DNA from: Rubrivivax sp.
Lineage (GTDB): Bacteria; Pseudomonadota; Gammaproteobacteria; Burkholderiales; Burkholderiaceae_C
Assembly (NCBI GenBank): GCA_016707445.1
Contig: JADJHR010000001.1
Coordinates: 1 to 64,000, forward strand
Reading direction: 5' to 3'
Length of the DNA: 64,000 nucleotides
In this document: in pieces, positions 36,790 through 45,841 of the stretch
How the letters are laid out: each line of letters begins with the position of its first letter
Position numbering within the stretch: the first letter of the stretch is position 1
Made by a program: the position numbers and the translations under genes
The notes under the pieces: model-generated
The model's input: only the letters and a program-made list of their open reading frames with translations
Databases searched by the model: none
Told to the model about the DNA's origin: nothing

Positions 36790-37628
36790 AGCGGGTCGAC
36801 GGCCGTGCCGACCAGGTGCACGTCACGCTGCGGAAACGGGAACGAGCAGCCACCCGCTTCCAGCGCCAGCTTGCAGCGCTGCACCAGATCCAGCTTGGTG
36901 GCCCACCAGTCGGCCCTGGCGGTCCAGACGCGGAACAGGATGTTGACCGCACTGTCGCCCAGGCTCTGCACCTGGATCAGCGGCGCCGGGTCTTTCAGCA
37001 CGCGCGCTTCGTCGTCGGCCACGCGGCGCAGGATGGTCAGTGCCTGCTCGATGTCATCGCCGTAGGCGATGCCGTAGACCTCGTCGATGCGGCGCTGGTC
37101 CTGATCGGTGACCGACAGGTTGACGATGGTCTGGCCCCAGACCTTCGAATTGGGCAGCATCACCCTGGGGCCGTCGGGCAGGTGACCCCTGCAGATGAAG
37201 AAGCCCAGCGAGTCGATGACGTAGACCTCGTCGCCCAGCTTGACGGTGTCGCCCACGCCGAAGGGGCGAAAGACCAGCATCATAACGCCCGCGGCCACGT
37301 TGCTCAGCGTGCCCTGCAGCGCGAGGCCGATCGCCAGCCCGGCCGCGCCCAGCAAGGCCACCAGGCTCGAGGTTTCGACGCCGAACCGGTTGAGCACCGC
37401 GATCAGCGTGAAGGCCAGCACCAGCACGCGCACCGCGCGGCCTGGCAGCGGGTGGAACACGGGGTCGATCGAGGTGACCCTGCGCATCGAGCGGGTGACC
37501 AGCCGCGCCAGCCAGCCCGAAAGCGCAAAGCCGGCGATCAGGGTCAGGATGGCGCCGACGACGTTCATGCCGTAGGTCGAGAGCGTGCGCGTCAACGCTT
37601 CGATGAGGTGTTCGGTGGTGTAGTTCAT
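36774..37628 (-). CDS. MscS-family mechanosensitive ion channel
   Basis: A 284-residue small-conductance channel. Three N-terminal helices end in the pore helix LLGAAGLAIGLALQGTLSNV. The beta domain follows (FRPFGVGDTVKLGDEVYVID), then the C-terminal alpha/beta part ending VHLVGTAVDPLQ. It protects against hypo-osmotic shock. GFFICRGHLPDGPRVMLPNS deviates slightly from the usual DG..I.IPNS motif. It is transcribed towards ccoG and away from the giant regulator gene, with 89 bp between the two starts. Confidence 0.92.
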
Positions 37629-37717
37629 GCTCGGACCACTCTAACAAAACGGTTTCCCGGCTATCGTCATGCGGATGCCATGGCTGCCGGCTGATCACGC
37701 GGCGAACTGCCCGATCG

Positions 37718-40700
37718 ATGAACCAGGCCTTCCCTCAGCAGATCCAAATCACGCTCACCGGGCGCCCGTGCTGGCGCACCGCTGAAGCCGACGGGCCGTT
37801 GGCGCGCATCGACGCTGCCTGGCTGTGCCTGCTGCTGCTTGACGGCGAACAGCCGCGTGACCGAGTCGCGGCCTGGCTGTGGCCCGACGCCACGCTGGCC
37901 AACGCCCGCCTGGCGTTGCGCCAGCGCCTGTTCCAGTTGCGTCGCCGTGTGGGGCATGCGCTGGTGGAGACCGCGGCGACGCTGCGCCTGGCGCCCGGTG
38001 TCAGCAGCAACCTCGACCCGCAACAGCCCGATCCCGACGGCGGCGAACTGCTCGGCGGTCACGACTTCGGCGACCTGGGCGCTTTCGACACCTGGCTGAC
38101 GGGTCAGCGCGACGAGCTCGAGCGCCGCCGTGCCGACGCCCTGAGCGGCCAGGCCGCACGCCTGGAGGCCCAGGGCGCGCTGGCCGAAGCCATTGCCTGC
38201 TGCGAACGCATCGTGGCGCGACGGCCGGCCTTCGAACATGCCTGGCGCCGTTTGATGCGGTTGCATTACCTGCGCGGCGACCGCGCGGCGGCCATTGACA
38301 GTTTCGAGCGCTTCGAGCGCTGCGTCTGTCGTGAGCTCGGCCTGCGGCCGTCACCCGAGACGCTGGCGCTGCTGGACACGCTGGAGCACGCCGTTGCGCC
38401 ACCGCAGGACGCGCCTGCGGTCCTGCCGGCGGCGTTGCTGCGTCCGCCACAACGGGTGGGTCGCGAGTCGGCGTGGGCACGCATGCAGCAGGCCTGGGAC
38501 GCCGGGCGCGGGGTGCTGCTGCAGGGCGAGGGCGGCATCGGCAAGTCCCGGCTGATGGAGGACTTCATCGTGATCCATGACGGCGGCCTGGTGCATCGCG
38601 CGCGGCCGGGCGATGCGGGCATGCCCTATGCCACCGTCAGCGGTCTGCTGGGCCGCCTGAACGAACGTTTTGCGCCCGCGCTGCCTGTACCGGTTCGCAG
38701 CGAGCTGGCGCGGCTGTCGGCTGACTTCGGTACAGCGTCGACGGCGCCGGCCAGCACCTTGCTGTTGTGGCGTGCTGTCGAGGCCATGTTGGGCGCCTGC
38801 GTCGCGCAGGGCCTCAGGGCGCTGGGCGTGGACGACCTGCACCAGGCCGATTCAGCATCGCTCGAACTGCTGCAGTGGCTGCTGGCTGATGATCGTGCGC
38901 ATGCCTTGCGCTGGTGCCTGGCCACGCGGCCCGGCGAAGGTGCGGCGGCCGAGATCCAGCGCTGGCTGGGTGACTCGCAGCGCATCGAGCCTGTGGTGCT
39001 GGACCGGCTGACGCTGAACGATGTGCGGGCGCTGGTGGACTCGCTGCAGTACCCTTTGCAACTGCACAACGCTGCGCCTGAGGACCAGGCGCTGGCCGAC
39101 AGCCTGTACCGGCATGCCGGTGGACATGCCTTCTGCACGCTCGAGACCTTGAAGGACTGGCTGCTCGGCGGGCGGCCGGCCCAGGCATCCTGGCCGGCGT
39201 CGCGGGCGGCGCAGGCGCTGATCGCGCGGCGTCTGGCACGGACCAGTGAAACCGCCCGCGCGCTGGCGCAATGGATGGCCCTGGTGCCGGCAGGCCTGCA
39301 GCCCGACATCGCAGCGCGGGTCACTGGCCTGTCGCTGCCCACGCTGGCGAAGGCCTTCGCCGAACTGCAGGCGGCGCAACTCGTCGAAGGTCGACAGCTT
39401 GCGCATGACCTGGTGCGCGAGACGGTGTTGGCTGAACTGCCCGGTGCGGCACTGCAGCTGCTGCATCTGACGCTGGCACGTGCGCTGGCCGGCGACGGCC
39501 ATACCCCACCAATGCGGATGGCCGAACACTGGCTGGGCGCCCAAGCCTGGCCCGAGGCGGCGCTGGCGCTGCGCGAGGCCGCGCAGCAGGCTCGGCAGGC
39601 CGGCCGGCTCGAAGAAACCGAGGCACTGCTTCAGCGTGTCGCCGACGCCGCTGCACAGGGCGGCGACGACGCGGCGCGTTTCGACGCGCTGTGCCATGCC
39701 CTGTCAGCCCGCATGTTCAGGCAAGGTGCTGCGGCCGTGCTGTCGCAGTTGGACGCACTGCTCTCGCAGGCCAGCGGGCCGGCGCAGCGCACGCGGCTGA
39801 ACGCCTTGCGCTGTGAGGCACTGCTCAACCTCGGCCAGGTGGACGATGCGCTGGTGGTCGGCGCTGCAGCGCTCGACGAGGCGATGCCCGGCACGCGCGC
39901 CCAGTTCGAGGCCGAGGTGCTGCATGGCCGCGCGCTGGCGCTCAGCGGTCGGGCGGCCGATGCCGTGGTGGCGCTGCAGGCCGCATGTGACAGCGCCGAT
40001 CGCCTGCCCGATCAGGCCGACCCGCAGCGCGCGCTGCAGGCGCGTGCTGCGCTGGCCTATGCCCTGTACATCGACAACCGGCACGCGCAGGCGCTGCAGG
40101 CCCAGGCGCAGGCGGTGGCGATGGCCACGCGAATGGCCGACGTGACCGAGCAGGCGCACCTGAACGCCAACCTGGGTGTCATCGCCGCCCATGCGGGTGA
40201 GACGCTGCTGGCCCTTGGCGCCGCTGAACACGCGCACCGGGCCTTCGCCACGATGGGCCTGCGCAGCACCCACAGCCACACCAACGCGGTCAACCTGGCG
40301 CGGCTGGCGGCGTACCGTGGTCGCTTCGACCTGTCACTGCAGGCCTTGCAGACGGTGCTGAACGACGACCCGGCGCACAACGGCCCGTCGGTACGGGCGT
40401 TGGCGCTGGCGGCGCATACCTCGCTGCGTCTGACGCTGGTCGACGAAGGCCCACTGGCGGCGGCGAAACAGGCGCTGCAGGTGCTGCCGCTGGACGATCT
40501 GCTGCCGCAGGTGCAGGCCATGGTGCTGTTGGTGCGCCTGCGCCTGGCCGTGCACCAGCAGGGCCCGACGGCGGCGCTGCAGGGCCGGTTGCTGAAGTTG
40601 GGCGAAACCGCGGCCGCGCTGCGCGACGTGCCCCTGCTCTATCGCGAATGGGCGACTTGGGAACGTGATCCGCGTCAAGCGCTGCAGCAGCTGTTGCTGC

Positions 40701-41077
40701 TGGAACAGCGCTGTCGTGTCAGCGGCGCCCACGGTGCCGCGCGCAGCCTGCTGCTCGCTGCCTTGCCGCTCGCCCGTCAGACCGTGCCGGCACGCGCGCA
40801 GCGCTGGGCCCGGCGTCTGCGCCGCGACCTGACCAAGGGTCTACTGGCCAGCGTCTACGTTCCCGAGGCCTGGTTGACGCTGGCCGACGCGCTGCAGGCG
40901 GCTGGCGACGAAGCGGCCGCCGGCGATTGCCTGCAGGTGGCACGGCGCTGGATTGCCGACGCTGTCATGCCCGACGTGCTGCCGGCCACGCGGGCGGCGT
41001 TCGAACAGGCTCACCCGATCAACCGGGTTGTGCTGGCGGGCCTGTCTCAGCCGCTGCCGCTCGGGTCAGGGTCCTAA
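37718..41077 (+). CDS. BTAD-AAA-TPR multidomain transcriptional activator
   Basis: A 1119-residue regulator. Residues 10-95 resemble an OmpR-type winged helix (ITLTGRPCWRTAEA, RLALRQRLFQLRRRV). Residues 115-225 form a bacterial transcriptional activator domain (AFDTWLTGQRDELERRRADA, SFERFERCVCRELGLRPSPE). An ATPase follows with Walker A GEGGIGKS at 270-277 and ALGVDDLHQADSASL as Walker B. From about 560 to the end are repeated Ala/Leu-rich helices of TPR type. Such SARP-like proteins integrate an unknown signal and activate adjacent genes. Here the two paralogous secreted proteins follow on the same strand after 90 bp, making them the likely targets. Confidence 0.87.
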   Translation: MNQAFPQQIQITLTGRPCWRTAEADGPLARIDAAWLCLLLLDGEQPRDRVAAWLWPDATLANARLALRQRLFQLRRRVGHALVETAATLRLAPGVSSNLDPQQPDPDGGELLGGHDFGDLGAFDTWLTGQRDELERRRADALSGQAARLEAQGALAEAIACCERIVARRPAFEHAWRRLMRLHYLRGDRAAAIDSFERFERCVCRELGLRPSPETLALLDTLEHAVAPPQDAPAVLPAALLRPPQRVGRESAWARMQQAWDAGRGVLLQGEGGIGKSRLMEDFIVIHDGGLVHRARPGDAGMPYATVSGLLGRLNERFAPALPVPVRSELARLSADFGTASTAPASTLLLWRAVEAMLGACVAQGLRALGVDDLHQADSASLELLQWLLADDRAHALRWCLATRPGEGAAAEIQRWLGDSQRIEPVVLDRLTLNDVRALVDSLQYPLQLHNAAPEDQALADSLYRHAGGHAFCTLETLKDWLLGGRPAQASWPASRAAQALIARRLARTSETARALAQWMALVPAGLQPDIAARVTGLSLPTLAKAFAELQAAQLVEGRQLAHDLVRETVLAELPGAALQLLHLTLARALAGDGHTPPMRMAEHWLGAQAWPEAALALREAAQQARQAGRLEETEALLQRVADAAAQGGDDAARFDALCHALSARMFRQGAAAVLSQLDALLSQASGPAQRTRLNALRCEALLNLGQVDDALVVGAAALDEAMPGTRAQFEAEVLHGRALALSGRAADAVVALQAACDSADRLPDQADPQRALQARAALAYALYIDNRHAQALQAQAQAVAMATRMADVTEQAHLNANLGVIAAHAGETLLALGAAEHAHRAFATMGLRSTHSHTNAVNLARLAAYRGRFDLSLQALQTVLNDDPAHNGPSVRALALAAHTSLRLTLVDEGPLAAAKQALQVLPLDDLLPQVQAMVLLVRLRLAVHQQGPTAALQGRLLKLGETAAALRDVPLLYREWATWERDPRQALQQLLLLEQRCRVSGAHGAARSLLLAALPLARQTVPARAQRWARRLRRDLTKGLLASVYVPEAWLTLADALQAAGDEAAAGDCLQVARRWIADAVMPDVLPATRAAFEQAHPINRVVLAGLSQPLPLGSGS

Positions 41078-41167
41078 CAGCTTCATAACGCTGCCAGGGG
41101 TAGAACCCGTCCACGCTGCGTAGGCCGGGCACCTCGTCGAGCAGCCCAAGAACTGAAGGACGCACCC

Positions 41168-42289
41168 ATGAAGCTTCATCGTTTGCTCCCGGGCGGAATC
41201 TGCTGGTGTCTGCTGGCGTGGCTGGCCGTCGTCGTGCCTTTGCCGGCCAGCGCCGATGTCGTGGTCGGCGGTCTGGGCGGCGTGCCGATGGGCGGCGAGT
41301 CCCAATTTGAGGCTTCTGGCGGGATTCGGATGGGGAGCAGTCTGGTCTCATGGGCTGAGTCCGGGCAGGGCAACGACGCTTTCATCTACCTGGCACCAGG
41401 AGATGGCAATGGCAGGGTGACCCTCGCGCACAAGTCAGTGGACTCCTCGTCGAGCCCGCTGGACCTGGTGTCGTCATCCCGCGTGCAAGCCCAATTGATG
41501 AGCTCGGGCTCCGTTCAGGCCTTCGGGTGGTCGCAGGCAACGGTCAACGACGTCGTGTACGCCCAGAACTCGAGCGGCAATGTGATCTCCGGCGTCATCA
41601 AGTTCGATTGGAAAACGACGGGCACTCTGAAGCTGCATGCGAACTCGGTCGACTATCCCTTGAATATCCAGAACGGCGTCAATTTTGGTTACCTGGCCCA
41701 AGCCCAGATCTTCGTCAACTGGATCGACCGCAGTGGGGAGACCCAGGGTAGCCTGGCAGGAGAAAGCCGATTCGGAAGCAGCTTTCTTCGCGGCGACGCG
41801 ACCCGGAACCAGTGGAACGGCCACACGTGGCTGGACGCCGAGCTGGCCGTCCAGGCGGATCGGGTGTTTAACGACAACGACTACCAGCACGAGATCTCCA
41901 AGCATGTGAGCGAAACGCACAGCTTCCGAGAGAACGTGCTGGCGTTCGAGGGGTTTCCGGTGCAGATCATGCTGGGCCTGATGACCAGCTACAACCTGTA
42001 CGCTGAACTGATCGACCACACTGGCCTGGACATCGGCAGTGAAGCGATGTTCGATCACACCTCGACGCTCGAATCGGTGCAATTCTTCAACCCGGACGGC
42101 ACCCCCTACGTGGGACAGTGGACGCTGGTCTCGGCCAACGGCATCGACTACCCCGAACTCATCGTCACCGACATCGGCGTCGTCCCGCTGCCGGGCACGC
42201 TGGCGCTGGCGCTGGTCGGGCTGTGGCCGGCACTTCGGATGCAACGGGTGCGCAGCCGCCCGCGGCTGCCGCTCGCCCGGATCGCCTAA
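41168..42289 (+). CDS. Secreted protein with PLPG-type C-terminal sorting-like segment (paralog A)
   Basis: A 373-residue exported protein. The signal peptide spans residues 1-31, ending VPLPASADVVV. The mature part is Gly/Ser/Asn-rich without recognised domains. The end reads VPLPGTLALALVGLWPALRM then an Arg-rich tail, a tripartite motif (Pro-rich, helix, basic) like PEP-CTERM but with PLPG in place of PEP. GIDYPELIVTD just before the tail is shared with the next gene, and overall layout and length agree, so the two are paralogs. The function is unknown, and no exosortase gene is in the window. Confidence 0.7.
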   Translation: MKLHRLLPGGICWCLLAWLAVVVPLPASADVVVGGLGGVPMGGESQFEASGGIRMGSSLVSWAESGQGNDAFIYLAPGDGNGRVTLAHKSVDSSSSPLDLVSSSRVQAQLMSSGSVQAFGWSQATVNDVVYAQNSSGNVISGVIKFDWKTTGTLKLHANSVDYPLNIQNGVNFGYLAQAQIFVNWIDRSGETQGSLAGESRFGSSFLRGDATRNQWNGHTWLDAELAVQADRVFNDNDYQHEISKHVSETHSFRENVLAFEGFPVQIMLGLMTSYNLYAELIDHTGLDIGSEAMFDHTSTLESVQFFNPDGTPYVGQWTLVSANGIDYPELIVTDIGVVPLPGTLALALVGLWPALRMQRVRSRPRLPLARIA

Positions 42290-42346
42290 GCGTTTCACAA
42301 CGTGTGGGTGCGCAGACTCAAGACCACGTGTTCACAAGGTGATGCC

Positions 42347-43414
42347 ATGACCATGCACTGCCGACCCTTGCTCCGATTCGGCGCCACGCTGCTGTGCGTT
42401 GCCAGCTGCTGCGGTACGGCTGCCGCCGGTGCCGTCACCGAAAACTGGGGTGGCGAGTTGCGCATCGATGAACGCCAGGACAACGGCGTGCGACAGACCT
42501 TTGGCGGTACCGGGGCCGACGACGACAGGCTCTACTATCTGAATGGCGGGGCTGACCCCGCCAACCAAGTGCATCTTTGGCCGATCACCGAAGCGACCGC
42601 CACCGGCGAACTGAAGGCGCTGGGCCTGATCGGTTACCACCTGCCGGGCTGGTACTCGTTGCGCGGCCGCGCCTGGGCCGAGTCGCGCATCGACGACCTG
42701 CTGCGCGTGCGGGTCGACGGCGAACTGCCCAGTGGCCAGCTGACCTTGCGCATGAACATCCAGGTCGACGGGCGGTTCTGGGGGGAGATCAATGGTCTCG
42801 ACCCTTTGTCGACGCTGAAACTGATGGACTATCAGTACTACAGCGCCGCCTACGTGTATGCCCGGTGGACGAGCAGCAACGCCATCTATGGCGACCAGCG
42901 TGACCTGTTCGCCAACTCCATGCACCGCTTGGGTGCCGGCGGTGTTGGCGACGCTCAACTGTTCCAGGGCATGATCCCTTTTGTCGGCGACCTGTTCGAC
43001 AGCCAGACACGCCTGCATTCGAGTTCGAACCGACTGGTTGATGACGTGAGCTTCTCGCGCGACCGAACCTACACCCTGGAGATTCCGGTCGAGGCGGACG
43101 AGTCACTGGGCTTTTCGCTGGCGCTGGTTGCCGGCACGGCACTGACGCTGGAGAACATCGACTTCTACGGGGTCACCGGGCAGGTGGACGCCGGATTCGA
43201 GCACACTGCCAGCATTGCCAGCGTCGAATTGCTCGACGGCAGCGGCCGGCCCTTCGTAGGCCGCTGGCGCATCGATTCCGACCTCGGCATCGACTACCCT
43301 GAGTTCATCGTTACCGGCACTGGCGCCGTGCCGCTGCCCGGCACGCTGGTGCTGGCGTTGGCCGGGTCGTGGCCAGCGTGGCGGATGCGAAGGATGCGCC
43401 GGGCTCCACCTTGA
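42347..43414 (+). CDS. Secreted protein with PLPG-type C-terminal sorting-like segment (paralog B)
   Basis: A 355-residue exported protein with signal peptide (ATLLCVASCCGTAAAGAVTE). The C-terminal region GRWRIDSDLGIDYPEFIVTG followed by VPLPGTLVLALAGSWPAWRM and basic residues mirrors the upstream paralog. An internal FEHTASIASVELLDGSGRPF corresponds to FDHTSTLESVQFFNPDGTPY in paralog A. The ATG at 42347 is chosen because AAGG precedes it and the signal peptide then begins properly; an earlier in-frame codon at 42302 lacks this. No enzymatic motif is seen. Confidence 0.7.
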   Translation: MTMHCRPLLRFGATLLCVASCCGTAAAGAVTENWGGELRIDERQDNGVRQTFGGTGADDDRLYYLNGGADPANQVHLWPITEATATGELKALGLIGYHLPGWYSLRGRAWAESRIDDLLRVRVDGELPSGQLTLRMNIQVDGRFWGEINGLDPLSTLKLMDYQYYSAAYVYARWTSSNAIYGDQRDLFANSMHRLGAGGVGDAQLFQGMIPFVGDLFDSQTRLHSSSNRLVDDVSFSRDRTYTLEIPVEADESLGFSLALVAGTALTLENIDFYGVTGQVDAGFEHTASIASVELLDGSGRPFVGRWRIDSDLGIDYPEFIVTGTGAVPLPGTLVLALAGSWPAWRMRRMRRAPP

Positions 43415-43824
43415 TCGGCAGACTGCCGTACAACTTCATGGGCGGGCTGCTCAGCCTGCTGGCTCAGACCCTGGCTGGCCCGACTCAGGCCCAGGGCATC
43501 CCGCCCGCAACGCCCACGGCGACCGAAAGCTTCGAATGGGCCGAGACCCAGGACCCCGACGACTTTCCGGGTGGGCAGACCAACCGCCAGTCGCTGCCCG
43601 ATACGCCCTATATCTATCGCTTCGACCCATCGACGCAGAACTGCGTCGCGGTGGCCGGCACCGGGCGTTGCTTCAGCGCCATCGACGCGGCGCAAGCTTC
43701 GATGGCTTGCGCGACAGGCCGAAGCGTGATTGCGCCGACGGCGCGCTGTGCGATGCGCTGCGGGCAACCAGCGCGCCGCAAACCGAGCGGCTCCACGCCA
43801 AGAAATGCGCAACTCGACCGTTGA
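43411..43824 (+). CDS. Small putative exported protein, hypothetical
   Basis: A possible 137-residue protein starting at a TTG that overlaps the stop of paralog B (TTGA), the same coupling seen at tcdA. The start gives IGRLPYNFMGGLLSLLAQTL then AGPTQAQG, a credible signal peptide. The mature part, ESFEWAETQDPDDFPGG and TPYIYRFDPSTQNCVAVAGT, has Asp/Pro composition and two cysteines suggestive of a real secreted product. The last 40 residues are Arg-rich and less convincing, so a frameshift or false end is possible. No family is recognised. Bases 43825-43987 after it show no gene. Confidence 0.35.
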   Translation: MIGRLPYNFMGGLLSLLAQTLAGPTQAQGIPPATPTATESFEWAETQDPDDFPGGQTNRQSLPDTPYIYRFDPSTQNCVAVAGTGRCFSAIDAAQASMACATGRSVIAPTARCAMRCGQPARRKPSGSTPRNAQLDR

Positions 43825-43987
43825 AGCGTGATGGAAGTCACGAGCCGAAACCCCTGCTTGTGAACTTCGGTAAGGTTGCGGCCGCCAGCAACGGCCTGTT
43901 GCTTCTTGCCGTCCACTCGCCCGCAGCATCCGCCCCCAGCCCACCGGGACCGGTGCGGCATCGACATCGAGGCCGGGGGAGATCGGG

Positions 43988-45826
43988 ATGGTGCACAGAC
44001 ATTGGACGGGGCTGGCGGCTGCGGTCTGCCTGGCGCTGGCGGCGTGTGGCGGTGGCGAGACGGCAGGGCCAGGTGTCACCACCAGCACCAGCAGCTCTGC
44101 CGGCAACGGCACGGCTGCGGGCGAGCGGGTTCGTGCGCTGGCCGTGGTCAGTGCGAAGGCCGCGCTGGCGGCGGCAGTGCTCGACAAGCCGGCCTCGTTC
44201 GACGAAGCGGCCCGCTTTGCCTCGCAGGCCAGCTTCGGTCTCAATGACGCCCTGCTGGCGCGGCTGAACCAGATCGGCTACAGCGCCTGGATCGACGAGC
44301 AGTTCGCGTTGCCCGCGACATCGCACCGCCTGACCTGGGAGGCCAAGGACGCCGCGATCCGGCTGGCGGACCCGAATCCGAACGCCGACGACGAGCAGGT
44401 GCTGGAGTCGTTCTGGCAACAGGCCGTCACCGGGCCCGACCAGTTGCGTCAACGTGTGGCCTACGCGCTGTCGCAGATCTTCGTGATCTCGATGGTCGAC
44501 GGCAACGTGGGCAATGAGCCGCGCGCCGTGGCTGCCTGGCTGGACATGCTGGGCGACAAGGGTCTGGGCAACTATCGGCAACTGCTGGAATCGGTGTCGC
44601 TGCACCCGATGATGGGCCTGTACCTGTCGCACCTGCGCAACCAGAAGGCCAACGCACGCACCGGCCGCGTGCCCGACGAGAACTACGGCCGCGAGGTGAT
44701 GCAGCTGTTCTCGATCGGCCTGGTGCAGCTCAACGCCGACGGCTCGCCGCGCCTGGATGCCAACGGCCGCCCCATCGACAGCTACGGGCCGGCCGACATC
44801 AGCGGCATGGCGCGTGTGTTCACCGGCTTCAGCTGGGCCTGTCCGGCACATCCGAACAACAGCTGCTTCTATTCGGGATCGTCGAACAACGTGTCTGATC
44901 CTGATCGCAGTTTCAAGCCGATGCTGGGCTATCCGCAGTTCCACAGCACCGAAGAAAAGCACTTTCTCGGCGTGACGATCGCGCCGCAGGCCGTGGCCGA
45001 CCCGGCGGCCAGCCTGCGCGTGGCGCTGGACACGCTGCATGCGCATCCCAGCGTCGGGCCCTTCATCGGCCGCCAGTTGATCCAGCGCCTGGTGATGAGC
45101 AACCCGAGCCCGGCCTACATCGCCGCGGTGGCGGCCGCGTTTGCCAACAACGGCGCCGGTGTGCGCGGTGACATGAAGGCCGTGATCAAGGCGGTGCTGC
45201 TGAACCCCGAGGCGCGGCGACTGTCGAGTACCTCGGCCAAGGTGCGTGAGCCGGTGTTGCGCCTGGCGGCCTACCTGCGCGCGTTCCCGCACCGGTCCGA
45301 CACCGGCAACTGGCGCGTCGGCACCACCGATGCAGTGGCCTCGTCGCTGGGCCAGACGCCGCTGCGCGCGCCGTCGGTGTTCAACTTCTATCGCCCGGGC
45401 TACGTGTCGCCGAACTCGCTCAGCGGCGCTGCCGGCCTGGTGGCGCCCGAGCTGCAACTGGTGCACGAAACCAGCACCGCCGGCTATGTCAATTACATGC
45501 GCGACAACGTGGCCAGCGGCGTCGGCCAATACAACGGCACGGTGGGCGGCGTGGTCTTCAACCGGCGCGACATCCAGCCTGATTTCAGCGCCGAGCTGGC
45601 GCTGGCCAGCAATGCCAATGCCTTGGTCAGCCGCGTCGTCAGCAAGCTGATCTCGGGCTACGTCACACGTTCGCTGGCGGCCACGGTGGCCGGGGCTGTC
45701 TCGTCGATCACGATCCCGGCGCCCAACGGCAACAACCAGGCCCAGATCGACAACGCCAAGCGCGCGCGTGTCAACGCGGCGGTGTTGCTGGTGCTGGCGT
45801 CGCCTGAATTCCAGGTTCAAAAGTAA
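43988..45826 (+). CDS. DUF1800 domain lipoprotein
   Basis: A 612-residue protein. The lipoprotein signal LALAACGGG places lipidation at Cys20. The DUF1800 domain starts at about residue 70 with ARFASQASFGLNDALLARLN and continues with QRVAYALSQIFVIS, DENYGREVMQLFSIGLVQLN and SPEFQVQK at the end. DUF1800 proteins are exported and nearly always precede a DUF1501 gene, as here (16 bp apart), so the pair acts as one unit of unknown biochemical role. The gene lies in a group with PEP-CTERM-like exported proteins. Confidence 0.92.
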   Translation: MVHRHWTGLAAAVCLALAACGGGETAGPGVTTSTSSSAGNGTAAGERVRALAVVSAKAALAAAVLDKPASFDEAARFASQASFGLNDALLARLNQIGYSAWIDEQFALPATSHRLTWEAKDAAIRLADPNPNADDEQVLESFWQQAVTGPDQLRQRVAYALSQIFVISMVDGNVGNEPRAVAAWLDMLGDKGLGNYRQLLESVSLHPMMGLYLSHLRNQKANARTGRVPDENYGREVMQLFSIGLVQLNADGSPRLDANGRPIDSYGPADISGMARVFTGFSWACPAHPNNSCFYSGSSNNVSDPDRSFKPMLGYPQFHSTEEKHFLGVTIAPQAVADPAASLRVALDTLHAHPSVGPFIGRQLIQRLVMSNPSPAYIAAVAAAFANNGAGVRGDMKAVIKAVLLNPEARRLSSTSAKVREPVLRLAAYLRAFPHRSDTGNWRVGTTDAVASSLGQTPLRAPSVFNFYRPGYVSPNSLSGAAGLVAPELQLVHETSTAGYVNYMRDNVASGVGQYNGTVGGVVFNRRDIQPDFSAELALASNANALVSRVVSKLISGYVTRSLAATVAGAVSSITIPAPNGNNQAQIDNAKRARVNAAVLLVLASPEFQVQK

Positions 45827-45841
45827 GGCAGGGCCCGCATC

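Noticed and set aside
43294..44244. Minus-strand open frame of 316 codons opposite the small exported protein
   Set aside because: It is Arg/Ala-rich without motifs, has no convincing ribosome site, and is antisense to better-supported coding sequence.
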